A model generated the notes under the pieces. The model had not been told where the DNA came from and searched no databases. It worked only from the letters and a program-made list of their open reading frames with translations. Made by a program: the position numbers and the translations under genes. A DNA stretch of 64,000 nucleotides. It comes from Ancylostoma caninum. Taxonomy: Eukaryota > Nematoda > Chromadorea > Rhabditida > Ancylostomatidae. Positions 1 to 10,890 of the stretch are shown piece by piece. The stretch spans positions 1 to 64,000 of the forward strand of contig JBAJFG010000405.1 of NCBI GenBank assembly GCA_037903475.1, in the 5' to 3' direction. Each line of letters begins with the position of its first letter. Positions within the stretch are counted from its first letter, which is position 1.

Positions 1-359
1 TCTGTCCATTGTTTATGTAGAACGCTTGAATACTTGTTACTCAGACATTCGAGCAGCACTAGTCTCGGTGGGCGAGGCCTGTTCCGCCCATCGCCCCGCC
101 CATTCGGCACAAGTTCGACCGTGCTGGAAATGTTATACAGTGCTGCCAAGTTTAATGGCAGTACCAAACTGTTGCCGCGCACTCAAAAACGGCAAAATTT
201 TTTGCAGCACCGCTCCCATTGTGCTGCCGGACTTAGATCGATTTGGTATCGATCGAATTTCGCGTCAGCGCGATGACGCAATTTCGGTGCGGCGCGCCGA
301 GAAACATTTTCGAAAATGTTTTTTTCGTTTCTTTTCCGTTCTCTCTCATCTCTTTCACT

Positions 360-1100
360 TCTTTCTTTCTTTCTATCTCCTTCTTCTTCTTCTTTGAATG
401 TTTTTGTGCGCTTTTAAATTTGTTTTACTGCATTTTAACTATTTCTTTGCGCGCAACTTCTCCCTCACGTTTTTTCTTCATTCTTTTTCGTTCCTTCACT
501 CTCTTCTCTCCTCTCTCTCATCCTCTCTCTCTTCCTCTTCTCTCTTTAGTTGTTTTCACGTGCGCGTTCTTCTGTTTTATTGAAATTTAGTTCTCCCCGG
601 CGCGCGTTTTTTCGTTTTGTTGCAATTTGAGTATCCCACCCGCGCGCAACTTCTCTCTCACTGTTTTTCTTTAATCTTCTTTGTTTCCCTCCACTCCTTT
701 CGCCTTCCTCTCATCCTTACCCTCTCTTCTAATCTTTCCTTGGTTGTTTCAAGCGCGCGCTCATCTGTTTCATCGCAAATTTTCGCTATCCCCGCCGCGC
801 AAATTCGCTCCCATCAATTCTTTCTATTCTTTCACTATTCTTTCACACTTCTTCAGTCTCTCTTTCATCATTCCTCTCTTCCTCTCTGCTTTTGCACTGT
901 TTTTGCGGGCGCTTTCACCTGTTTTTTTTCTACTGTGACTGTTTTTCGGCGCGCAACTCCTCGCTCACTAATTTTCTTCAATCTCTTTTGTTTCTTCTTT
1001 CTGCTAACGCTTCTCTCTCATCTTCTGTCGCTTCCTACTCAATCCTTCGTTGTTTTTATGTGTGCGTCCGCTGGCATTGTTCTAATTTTGGAATTTTTCA
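360..1100. repeat. Pyrimidine-rich degenerate tandem repeat
   Basis: The plus strand is almost pure C/T with periodic G+C islands. Four approximate copies of a unit of roughly 150-200 bp can be followed by two landmarks. The first is GCGCGCAACTTCTCYCTCAC or a variant (near 449, 648, 796 and 950). The second is a TTGTTTT..GTGCGCG..TCTG block (near 547, 743, 898 and 1050). The long open frames across it are low-complexity Ser/Leu/Phe runs and are not believed to be genes. The last copy ends in a good 3' splice acceptor (TTTTTCAG at 1094-1101). Confidence 0.6.
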
Positions 1101-1101
1101 G

Positions 1102-1228
1102 GTGGCAATCGTGTGACGGCGCGAATATGGGCGAGGTGGAAGTCAAGATCTTGGATATTGAGCACGTGGACGACAGGACGAGGGCGCTGGACATCATCAA
1201 CAACATGTGGGTCTACCGAAATGTCGAA
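1102..1228 (+). CDS. Unassigned coding exon (possible first or internal exon)
   Basis: A polypyrimidine tract and TTTTTCAG precede this segment and GTGAGT follows it, so it has both ends of a nematode exon. From the ATG at 1127 it encodes 34 residues beginning MGEVEVKILDIEHVDDRTRA and ending in VYRNVE, with mixed composition unlike the low-complexity frames around it. The frame is also open upstream of the ATG, from WQSCDGAN, so it could be an internal exon. I do not recognise the protein family. No following exon was found in the next several kilobases, which are intron-like and then retrotransposon. It may be the 5' exon of a gene whose remainder is far away, a captured exon fragment, or a chance exon-like stretch. 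Confidence 0.35.
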
Positions 1229-2329
1229 GTGAGTTTTTTTGAAATCTCAACTTCAAAGAAAACAGTGAACTCCGACTTTTTTGGAAGTTTTTGTTCGATT
1301 CGGAGTTCCAACGTTTGCTCTTTTGTCTCATCCATCTCTGTTTCCATCATCATCCTCATCATCCGCATTCTTCTTCCATGTCATTCAAATGATGGAACCA
1401 TGCGAAACCAAACTTTTTTTAGAAGAACTTTTTCTATAGGATTTTTCTACCTGCTTGCCACGCCTCGCTAATTCCCGAAACTGACTAATTGCGACGGCTA
1501 CCACTCCTCAACCTTGTACCACCCAATTCTGACCTCACTTTTTCCTCTACCCCCAGTCATTCCGATGAAATCCTCACTTCTTCCGATACTGGTGCCGAAA
1601 ACGCAAGTGCTTTGCCTGAATATTTTGGATTTTTGCTTCAACTTTTTGCCTTCTGTTGGATTTTTAGCACAAGTGCACTTTTGGTCTAAGTAGAAGTTTT
1701 CTAGAAGGAGGTTTTTTACAATTTACGAGAGCGACAAACTTGTTGTGAGGAGTGCACGTGCGCTATTTTTTTTTTGTAATTTTCCTCATCGCACATGCCT
1801 CACTGTTTACTCACTTACCGGTCTTTATTTTATTTACTGGTCGCTCTACTCACTTGTTCTTAGAAGATATTGATTATTCGTAAAATTTGTACATATTTAG
1901 TTTTATGCTTTAGGGGATTTTGGGCTTTTTTGTGCCGAGATTACAGTTTAACTTAATTCCAAGCCCAAAATTTCCTAATCTTGTCCGAACTGTTGAAGAT
2001 ATTGATTACGCTTGATAATTGTATGTACTTTATGTTTTTAGGAAATTTTGGGCTTTTTCATTGTAACGAGATCGTGAATATTTTCCTCATTTCACTTCTT
2101 TTTTGCCCAAAATTTCCTACCTTCATCCTGAATTCTGAAGTTGTTTGTTTTTTTTGGGTGTCTTGGGCATCGAAAGAATTGGATTTCATTGCAGATTTTG
2201 GTTAGCCTGACCCAAGACACCCAGTTTGATGTGTATTTCTTGATATTCATATATCATCAAATCCATCCGACGTCGTGTCATGCGGTCGCTCCGCTCTACG
2301 CTCTCTCCGTTCCCGGATTCTGCTCGTAA
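1229..2329. other. Non-coding stretch with three hairpins
   Basis: No convincing exon is seen. Two tandem copies of a unit of about 128 bp (about 1861-1988 and 1989-2116) each start with GAAGATATTGATTA. Each contains an inverted pair: TTTTGGGCTT with AAGCCCAAAATTTCC in the first, GGAAATTTTGGGC with GCCCAAAATTTCC in the second. A third, unrelated hairpin pairs GGGTGTCTTGGG (about 2155) with CCCAAGACACCC (about 2210). Confidence 0.6.
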
Positions 2330-2516
2330 CAGCTGATTCTAGTCAGCTCAAATTGGTCTCTGATCCAAGAAGGAGCTGCGAGAAACCTTGTGGCGGGTTT
2401 CGTGGATTAAGATACTTGTTGTGCCATTAAAAAGCCACCTCAACAGGTGAATTGTCAATCGGTTTTCCGCGGATACACTCGTGTCTCTGACATTGATCCG
2501 TTAATTCCTATCTTTT

Positions 2517-3293
2517 TTGATCTTTATGGACTCCGAGATAGCCATGGCCTCGTCTTGCACTTCTCAGACTCAAAGGAAAACCAGGAGCATGGCCGCCATG
2601 GAGAGCAAAGGAAACGGACCAGACGACGTAGAAAAGGCATTGCAACAGCTGCACACCGACAAGAAAATGCCGGTATTCCTCAAGACCCTTATTAATCACA
2701 TCTTACATTTCCAAGATAGTCTTTCTACTGTAGTCTTGGAAGAAAACCGAAAATTGCATGAAGAAGTCAGTAGTCTGCATAACGAGAATAGCAATCTTAA
2801 GCGTGCCCTTGCTGATGCTGAGCATAAGCTAGCTTCTTCGGCTAGAGTTCATGAGTCGAGTTTCTCGAATATGACTAATAATTTCGATGAAAAAGAGCGA
2901 ATTAGTTCAGTGGTTATTCATGGTATCAGTAAATCTCATGCTTTGAAACCTACTGAAAGAGCAAAGGATGATTTTCATGTTATCACTAACTTGCTTGATA
3001 ACTTAGATGTTGAATGTGTCCCTCAAGCAGTTTACCGACTTGGTAAACCAGATTCTAGTAGGAATCGTCTTATCAAAGTTGTATTCCCTTCTAGTTTCTT
3101 CCAGAAACTCACCATCAAAAGAGCTTTCCGGCTGCCTTCCACTCCTTTTAAGGGAGCCTTTATACGCCCCTCCCTAACTAAGGAGGAGAGGGACCGCAAC
3201 CGGGAAGCTAGACGCACTAACCGTAGTTTTGTTGGTGTACCCATTTCCGCTACTCAGTCTATCCCTCTTAACAATGTGTCGGTAAACCAATAA
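2517..3293 (+). CDS. ORF1 protein of the CR1-like retrotransposon
   Basis: A 258-codon open frame, uninterrupted. A second in-frame ATG lies at 2526. Residues about 60-120 form a probable coiled coil, with heptad-like leucines in LEENRKLHEEVSSLHNENSN. This is followed by a region with VVIHGISKS and VYRLGKP that resembles the RNA-recognition-like domain of other non-LTR ORF1 proteins, and then a basic tail (KEERDRNREARRTNR). Known ORF1 proteins of this type bind element RNA and act as nucleic-acid chaperones; that role is inferred here. The stop lies at the junction with ORF2, which opens in another frame across the stop. The intact ORF1 contrasts with the damaged ORF2. Confidence 0.75.
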   Translation: MIFMDSEIAMASSCTSQTQRKTRSMAAMESKGNGPDDVEKALQQLHTDKKMPVFLKTLINHILHFQDSLSTVVLEENRKLHEEVSSLHNENSNLKRALADAEHKLASSARVHESSFSNMTNNFDEKERISSVVIHGISKSHALKPTERAKDDFHVITNLLDNLDVECVPQAVYRLGKPDSSRNRLIKVVFPSSFFQKLTIKRAFRLPSTPFKGAFIRPSLTKEERDRNREARRTNRSFVGVPISATQSIPLNNVSVNQ

Positions 3294-3758
3294 GCGATCC
3301 TCGGAAACTTGTCACCGGTCTTAATTGTTTGACCTGTAATGTACGTTCGCTCCAAAAGAATGCAGCCCCGCTCAAATTCGTCATTGAGAGGCTACGTTGC
3401 GACGTTGTCGTTGTCACTGAGACCTGGCTCAATGAATCATGCGATCTTGAACCAATTCTTGGCGATTTATGCAATGATTTTCGTTTTCTGAAGGTGCGAT
3501 AGAGGACATAAAAAGGGTGGAGGCGTGCTCATACTCATCAGACGTACCATTGCTTTCGAAACTATGGCGTGAGTCTATCCCTGAGGCATATGAAATCCTT
3601 TCTTGTGACTTGAAACTGCTTGAGTCTACCATTCGTATAAGTGGGATTTACAGAACTCCATCCTGTAATTTGAACAACACCATCCAACTCACTAAGGTAC
3701 TGAACGACCTATCATCTTGTGAAGGGCTACATGTCATCAGCGGTGATTTCAATCTGTA

Positions 3759-4587
3759 TATATAAAAGTCAAAGTTTGTATGTGTGTGTGTGTATGTATG
3801 TATGTAATTAATAGAAATCGCGGAGGGTGAACCGATTGGACCAAATTTTGCATGTAGGTTCTTTGGAGGCCGGCGGAGGTTATAGGCTACTTTGCACCTG
3901 GGATTATTGATTGATTTATCGATTATATCGATTTTATTGATTTTCCGTTATTTTTGCCCGAGGGTCGGTGGGGACATGTCTTCTGGGGTTTCTCAATACG
4001 CTGAATACGAATATGACAACTACTTTGCACGAAATATTGATTTATCGATTTTATCGATTTTTTCCCATTTTCGCTCGGGGACGGACAAAGACATTTCTAC
4101 TGGGGTTTCTCCATACGCTGAGCACGCGTATGACAACCATTCTGTACGAAATATCGATTTATCGACTTTATTGATTTTCGGCTCTTCTGCCCAATGAAGC
4201 GGTGAGGACATGTCTCCTGGGGTTTCTCAATACGCTGAATACGAATATGACAACAATTTCGCATGAAATATCGATTTATCGCCTTTATTGATTTTTGGCT
4301 CTTCCGTCCAATGAAGCGGTGAAGACATCTCTCCTGAGGTTCCCGAATACGCTGAGTATGAATATGACAACTAATTTGTACGAATACATCGATTCAATGT
4401 CACCGAAATAGCTTTGCTAACTTTTCGCCCACAAGCCGATGGGAAAGGGTCACCTGAGCTTCGTTACCATGCTGATCACCAAAATTATGGAGATTTTAAT
4501 GAATTTATCCGTGATAATAATTGGCCTCAGCAGTGTGATGTAGCCAAGGTAGTAAAACACCCGAGCGAAGCCGGGTACTGCAGCTAG
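3759..4587 (+). mobile_element. Helitron-like non-autonomous element
   Basis: The 3' end carries the short hairpin ACCCGAGCGAAGCCGGGT shortly before a terminal CTAG at 4584-4587, followed by a T, as in Helitron-type ends. The 5' end (TATATAAAAGTCAAAGTTTG) is not the canonical TC. The host ORF reads GDFNLY on the left and LSDINW on the right, so removing 3759-4587 restores the frame. This implies insertion between A (3758) and T (4588) with no target-site duplication. No Rep/helicase is encoded. The interior is mostly minisatellite. Confidence 0.75.
3889..4371 (+). repeat. 117-bp minisatellite inside the Helitron-like element
   Basis: Units at about 3889-4020, 4021-4137, 4138-4254 and 4255-4371, plus a partial fifth. 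Each has GAAATATCGATTTATCG, then CTGGGGTTTCTC and ending ACGAATATGACAAC. Three units are exactly 117 bp. The same unit occurs scattered elsewhere in the window (near 5985-6250, 10180-10830, 14475-14870, 58205-58330 and 60640-60780), marking fragments of the same family. Confidence 0.8.
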
Positions 4588-4726
4588 TCTATCTGATATT
4601 AACTGGTTTAGCCCGAACCCGGCTGGTATTACACTTGGCTCCAAGTATTTCATTGAGATGTGCCATTCCTGTAATCTCAAGCAGTATGTCCGAGCTCCAA
4701 CCCGTGGAGGCCATGTTTTGGATCTA

Positions 4727-6695
4727 CTCAGACAAAAATGTCAGGACATGCGGAGGACGATAGCCCTCATTTCTTAAGGGAGTTCATTGGTCATGCGGTG
4801 ACCGCCTGCTTCGGGATATGCGGAGGAGGTAGTCGTGGGCTGCGATCTAAGCCCGAAAAACGATCGGGACTTGCGGAGGATGTAGTCGGGGGTGCGACAT
4901 ACCCCCGAACTTTGATAAAAGCCTCGGATGGGTGCGGAGGAACATGGCAGGTAAACCGAGAACCCCCCGAGGTCAGACATCACAGAGCAGTGAGTTCTGC
5001 CTATTTCCCCACTACTTGTTGCCCTGCACTCCATCTTTCTCCTTTAATAACGTATAATACGCTTTTTATAATCATAAACACTCTGCAAATCTCTCTTATA
5101 ATAATGTTCATTGAGTTTCTTATTGTCATATTCACTGTAAAACGCCATTCATTGTTTAATTCTCTAAAGTGTCTCTTCTACAATTAGAGCAGACTTCTTA
5201 CTCACAAAAGCATCTATTTTGGTTTCTGCCACAGAATACAGCACTTTTAACACTGTGTGTGCCTTAACAGTAGCAGAGTCTCACCTCAGAAATCGTTTTT
5301 GAGAATATTATGTTGAGAAAAGTAGGGTGAGCTGGCGTGAACGATGGTATAAATGACAGACCTCAAAAAGGGTGACCCTGTTTTCTAAGAGGCTACGGCT
5401 GAATCGGCACTTCCTTATGTTGCTTGGAGAAATTACGGGTCAACACCAGAACTGACTCAAACCTCAAATGTTGCCTATACGGACTCCAGGCCTCGCTGTT
5501 TCCAGACCAGGCTACGGGTTATGCCTGATCAGATTACGGATGTGAACTGTAGCCTGACCAGGAAACGAGTGTTGCTCGAGGAAATCGAGAGCTGAAGCTT
5601 TCTAATACTTTCCTACAACGTCGAAAATTGCGCACTTTTGCAATCAGAAAGATTTTCCCTATATTAACGTACAAATCAAAACCTGCCGCAAGTGTGCACC
5701 ACCGAGGAAATACCCGTAATGATACTGTTGTTTAGTCTTCAAGACCAGAGTAAAAGGTGGCTAAGCCCACGAAACCAGTGTGGAGTTGCTCGTTTCTGCG
5801 ATTTTTCAAGGCAGGCTTCCACGGGTTTCATGAGACATCACATCGGATGGGATCATGCTATTTGAAATTGGGTGGACGTTTCATGCACATAATGCACATT
5901 TCCTCACTGACCCACCCCTGAATGAGAGTTGAAAATTAGTTTGAATAAAAAATTAATAAACAGTCAAAGAGCCGATATTTTGCAGCAAAATTTTCGTCAT
6001 ATTTGCGATCAGCGCATTAGAAAACCTCAGTGGGCATGCACTCACTATCCCCTGATCAAAAACGTAAAACAATGAACGTAGAGCAAACAACGTAAAATGA
6101 ATGGTTTAAGCTACAATTTTATACGAAACTGTAGGTATGTTTGTGTTCAGTGTATCAAACAAAATAAACATGTCGTATCGAACAACAACAAACATGTCAT
6201 CAGCGATTTCAGGACAAAATTAGGCAAAAATCAATGAAATCGGTGTGAAAGGTAAACCAGTCCGTAGTTCTTGGCGGAAAGTGCCAAAATCTCCATAGGC
6301 CCTTAGGAGTTATGTATTCAACGTTTGGTAGTGATTGGTGTAGACAGAGCCGTGTAACATTCCCTTCTCTTGGGAATGCACTGTGATAAAAACATTGGTG
6401 GATGCCTCGAGTAGTCCCTCGGCTGTGGGCACGGATGGAGCAGAGGTAAACAAGCGGACTGTGAAGCAATCGAAGAGCAATGGTAAGTGATCGGTAGGTC
6501 AGTTCGAAATCCTCGAGCGGTAGTGGAGGTGATAAGTTTTGTTCAAAAACCCCATTTCGGAACATGCGGAGGAGGGTACCGGGACTTGCGGAGGACTAAA
6601 TCGGGAATTGCGGTCTGTAACAGACCAGGTCTCCTGACCAAGCCCTCCGGGTGCCCTGCAGTACTCCTACGCATGTGTGCGATACTTTGTCTGAG
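4727..6695. mobile_element. TIR element, 2-bp TA duplication, no transposase
   Basis: The left end CTCAGACAAA and right end TTTGTCTGAG are exact inverse complements, each flanked by TA (4725-4726, 6696-6697). Excision restores the endonuclease reading LDLVLSNNAYS of the host CR1 ORF2, fixing both boundaries. Near both ends, in the same orientation, lie repeated TGCGGAGGA motifs (about 4748, 4819, 4874, 4931, 6566 and 6588). The interior holds no recognisable transposase. It does include a Helitron-minisatellite-like piece at about 5985-6250. The same CTCAGACAA ends occur on the small element at 60257-60540. Confidence 0.75.
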
Positions 6696-9050
6696 TAGTT
6701 CTTAGTAATAATGCATATTCTGTTGATAATGTTGCTGTAAACTCCCCTATTGGAACTAGTGACCACTGTTCCTTATCGTACAGAGTTTTGACCACGGTTG
6801 ATTTACCAGCTTACCGTTTACGCAGGGCTTATCCTAAAGCGGACTACGACAGCATCTGCCTCTTTTTATGTTCCTTAGATTGGCGTGGACTTCTAGAAGG
6901 ATTCTCATGTTCAAATGATAAGTATGAGTTTTTCCTTTCAGTATTACATCACTGCATCCAATACTTTGTGCCGCTTGAAAAACAGTTGATTGACTATGGC
7001 AAACTCCCACCCAACCTAGCAAGACTTTTTGAAGCGAGAGAAAAAGCTTGGCTCGAGTGTCAGTCTGATCCTTGCCATGAAAAAATAGCTTACTTCAAAC
7101 TCGTTAGGGACAAATTTGATCGTCTTCTTAGGAAGTATAACTGCTACATAGAACGGAAACTGCTTCAAAGTCCCAAAAAATCATCACTTTATAGGTTGCT
7201 TAATTCTAAGCTCAAGCGAAATGTGCAAATTCCTACTCTGAAGAACGATGACGGTAGATCCGCTGCCAGTGATCTAGCAAAGGCGTCGCTCTTTGCGGAA
7301 CAGTTTCAAAAAACCTTTTCCCATCTTGCATTCGACGTGGGGTGGGTACCGGACCTAAGATCTTCCACGTATAGTGACAGCTCAGTCTGGTTTTACAAAG
7401 ATAAAATCTATGAACTGCTGTGTGCGTTACCCTTGTCATACTCTGTCACACCCGATGAAGTCCCGCCCTACTTCAGCAAAGTTGCAATTGCGATCGCTTA
7501 TCCATTGGAGCATATTTTTAACTTTAGCTTCGTAAATGGCGATGCGCTGGAAGCATGCGTTTGTCACCCCCATCCCCAAGAAGGCGCCTCACTGTCTAGT
7601 ATCTAATTACCGACCTATTAGCATCACCTCCATTTTTGCTCGAGTTTTTGAAAAACTTTTGAAACCCACTATTGTTAAATATGTTGAATCCAACTCTATT
7701 CTTCCTGAGGATCAATTCGGATTCAGAGCCGGTAGGTCTACGGAAACGCTGATGTTGTCTGCATTGGAAGACTGGACAAAAGCTCTCGATGAGGGTGGTA
7801 ATATTGACGTCATTTACTTCGATTTTGCTAAAGCTTTTGACCGGGTGCCATTTTATGAGCTTATTTCCAAACTTGTGAATATTGGGCTCCACCCCAGGAT
7901 AGTTAACTGGATAAAGAACTTCATAACTGGTAGGTCTTTCCAAGTTAGAGTCAACGAGTCTTTTTCTCAGTCTCACCCCGTGACGAGTGGAGTACCACAG
8001 GGTGGAGTCCTATCCCCCATACTGTTCATTATTTACACTTCTCAGATCCCTGGTTTGGTCAGTCGCTATGGAGTTTCTTGTAAAATGTTTGCAGATGATA
8101 TAAAAATATACAAAAAAATCTCGAGTAATGATGACCGCGTCGCTCTTCAGTCAGCGATCAGTGCAATTTTAGAGTAGTCTGTAGAATGGAAGCTACCCTT
8201 GTCGAGTCCTAAAACTAAGGTATTCCACCTTGGTCGGTCACGAGAAGAGAATGCCTACTTCCTTGGTGATGTACAGCCAAGTAGTACGAATACTATTTGT
8301 GATTTGGGTTTCACCTTGAATACAAACCTCACATTTGATGACTATTGCCGCATTACAGCTAGAAAAGCAGACCATGTCGTTTACAATATATTCAGATCCT
8401 TATCTACTAAGTCTCCAGCACATCTTTTGGTCGCCTATAAATCTTATGTACGACCCATTCTTGAGTACGGCGCTACGGTGTTCAGCCCAAAATCTAAGCG
8501 TTCTATATCAAGACTCGAGGCGATCCGGAATAGTTTTACTAGGAAGCTTTGGATACGGTTGCATGGGTATGATTATGCCAACACACCTCCTGCCTTTATT
8601 CGTAATTGCACGTTTAGCATTCCCACTCTCGATATGCGTCGAAGGAAGTATGATCTCGTTATGGCCTATAAAATAATCAGTGGAAAGGTTAATCTCCCTA
8701 CCAATAAATTTTACACCGTATCTCCCTCATGCACGAGAGGCGGGCCATTCAAGATTACATTCCAGACAGCCAAGACCTCTTTACGGTCGTCTTTCTTTAC
8801 ACAGAGAGCTGGCTCCGTTTTCCTCAGACTCTCAAAGAAGTACATTCTGCCACACTCTCTGGCACAATACAAAAGATTGGTTGACAAGTTCCTAAGAGAA
8901 TCTGCTTAGTGGGTTACTGTTTGAAAAATTTTTAACTGTTGTGTCTAATTGTTGTGTTTTGTTCGTGTTTTTTTTTCTTTCACACGAATTTCTGTTTTAA
9001 GCGTGGTTAACCACGTACAAATAAATAAATAAAAATAAATAAATATTTTT

Positions 9051-9669
9051 GCTATTAGAGCATTTTAAGGATTTTTATGAATAACTGTTTTTTCTGACGT
9101 TACTGGAGCTTAACGGCGCTTTAAGAATGCTTATTATTCGTTTTAGTGTGTATTCTGATCGAATCTGTATTTTTGTTGATAATAAATTTTTCATGAGTTT
9201 TTCGACCATTTGACTATCAGAAAATTTCAAAGTTGGGGCAGCACTATAGCCAATAGTGCTGCCACCTTAAGGTCCGCGGGGGGCCGCGCACCTTAAATTG
9301 GCAGCACTGTCGGCCCACTATGGCAGCATTGTCGCCCCACATTAGCAGCAATATCTGCCCAAGACCCGACACAATTGCTGATATTATATAAATACTGTAT
9401 GAGCGGAATTCTATTGGTGATGATAAAGAACTCTCAAATTAGCAGCTCTTCTCGAAAAGCCATAAAGCTCGTGCTGCTCAAGGCCGAGCCTAGGGCTGAG
9501 CGAATGTCTGAGATAGGCTGGCTTGCAGGGAGGGGGTGGGGAGAGGCTTCCGATGTACTAAGTCAGTCCTTCGTCATCTCAGACTCTTCTGGTAGCAATT
9601 CACCGACGAGGGATGGAAGGATTGCTTGGCCTGGGGGGGGGAGGGAGAGCGGACAATCGATCACTGGAT
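9051..9669. other. Intergenic sequence with GCAGCACT hairpin
   Basis: No gene is seen. At about 9235-9264 GGGCAGCACTAT pairs with AATAGTGCTGCC in a tight hairpin, and further GGCAGCACTGTCGGCCCA-type units repeat to about 9360. The open frame at 9375-9725 has no recognisable content. Confidence 0.4.
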
Positions 9670-9671
9670 TA

Positions 9672-9835
9672 CAGTGTGTTTTTTCCGGGAGTAAACATCG
9701 CGCGCGATCTGATCCACTCCAATAGATCAAATTCTCAGTCGAACGACCAGTGAAAGCGGAGGTTCCAGCAATTCGCACGTAACCTTTGTACTGGGTCCGC
9801 AATTGCACCGATTTTACTCCCGGAAAAACACCCTG
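9672..9835. mobile_element. 164-bp TA-flanked MITE
   Basis: The left end CAGTGTGTTTTTTCCGGGAG and the inverted right end CTCCCGGAAAAACACCCTG match over about 24 bp with few differences. TA flanks both sides (9670-9671, 9836-9837). The length and lack of coding capacity fit a Tc1/mariner-type MITE. Confidence 0.8.
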
Positions 9836-10053
9836 TAGTGCGCCTCTCGCCACTGCGCCATATGATCCTTTCATCAATCTTACTTAATCAGTTCTTTGTT
9901 GTCTGCTCTTCAATCGTCGGTGTAGCACCACCCTACTTAAATATGCACTCACACTCATATGATACCCATACAGAGACCACGGGCGGACGCAGAAAGGTGA
10001 GGGGCGGGGGGAGAGGGAAAGAAGTGAAATCAAAATAATAAAAATATTGATCA

Positions 10054-10890
10054 TTAGACGGCGTACCCGGCTCCGCTCGGGTGTTTTACTAAACCTAACT
10101 ATTTCAAACTGATGAGGACAATTGCTTCTGCCGATAAATTCATTCAAAATGGCCATCATTTTGATGGTTAGCATGATAACGAATCTAAGCGACCTTTTTG
10201 CAATGACTAATTAGCAAATAAGTTGGAAATGTTATAGAACATAGAGGATGTTCATAATATTTGTTTTTAGCGTGTCCGAGAACTCCTGTGAACGTACTCT
10301 TTTTCGTCCCTGTGTGAAAGGAGAAAAAACCAATACATCGATGTCTTCGTACAGGGTAGTTCTCATATTGGCGTTCGGGGTGTGGAAGAACCTCAGTTTT
10401 CGCCCACCCAGGACAGAAATAGCGGAAGAGCATTTAAATCAATGGATAGGTAAGTACGCACTCTTTTTTCAAAACGCTTGCCGCCTTCATTTGCGTTCAA
10501 TGTATTCGAAAATCTCAGTAGACACGTCCTCACTGACGCATGAACAAAAGTGAGAAAAATCGATAAAAGCAATGAATCTATACTTTTGAGCATAGTGGTT
10601 GTTGCAGTTGTATTTAGAGCATTGAAGAACCGTACTGAAAAATCCCAGTAGACATATCATCACTGACCTATGTCGAAATTGGCCAAAAATTAATAACATG
10701 AATAAATCGACACCCTCTTTTGGATTGGTTGCTATTTTCCTGTTCAGCGTGTTAAAGAACCTCAGTAGGCATGTACCCGTTACCCCCTGAGCACAAATGG
10801 CGAAAAATCAATGATGTCGATAGAATCGATAAGCCGATCGATAGCTTCGGGTGGAAAGCATTAGATTGGTGCGAAATTCATTGCCGAAGC
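10054..10890 (-). mobile_element. Second Helitron-like copy, 5' end not found
   Basis: On the minus strand the 3' end reads ACCCGAGCGGAGCCGGGT followed by terminal CTAA, then a T at 10053. This is the same hairpin as in the element at 3759-4587. Diverged minisatellite units (AACCTCAGTAGGCATGT, AAAAATCGATAAAAGC) fill 10180-10850. The 5' end of the family is not seen, so the right limit is approximate. Confidence 0.65.

Larger units (their letters stand above)
3294..8909 (+). pseudogene. ORF2 endonuclease-reverse transcriptase, broken
   Basis: The endonuclease starts at about 3300 (GLNCLTCNVRSL) and runs with frame changes near 3500 and 3560 to SGDFNLY at about 3757. It resumes after the Helitron-like insert at 4588 with LSDINWF and GHVLDL, and resumes again after the second insert at 6698 with VLSNNAYSV and SDHCS. 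The RT region follows: a frame change at about 7540 separates the N-terminal part from the RT core (7536-8177), where FADD is at about 8089-8100. An in-frame TAG at 8175-8177 separates the core from the C-terminal part, which then runs open to the stop at 8907-8909. Intact relatives cleave target DNA and prime reverse transcription; this copy cannot make a full product. Confidence 0.85.
2330..9050 (+). mobile_element. CR1/Jockey-like non-LTR retrotransposon with nested insertions
   Basis: A two-ORF non-LTR element. ORF1 (2517-3293) is a coiled-coil protein. ORF2, starting right after it, carries an apurinic endonuclease with TETWLNES, SGDFNL and a later SDHCS motif, then a reverse transcriptase with YRPIS, FDFAKAFDRV, SGVPQGGVLSP and FADD. 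The 3' UTR ends in an (AAAT)n-type tail at about 9019-9045. The 5' boundary is estimated from where the preceding hairpin region stops. ORF2 is interrupted by two younger elements (3759-4587 and 4727-6695). Removing them restores the order of the endonuclease motifs, which supports both boundaries. Frameshifts and a nonsense codon make it inactive. Confidence 0.85.

Noticed and set aside
617..1471. 284-codon plus-strand ORF
   Set aside because: Mostly Ser/Leu/Phe low-complexity translation of a pyrimidine-rich repeat. Only the splice-bounded part at 1102-1228 looks like coding sequence.
3780..3812. TG/TATG microsatellite as a separate locus
   Set aside because: It is the normal 5' terminal region of the Helitron-like element.
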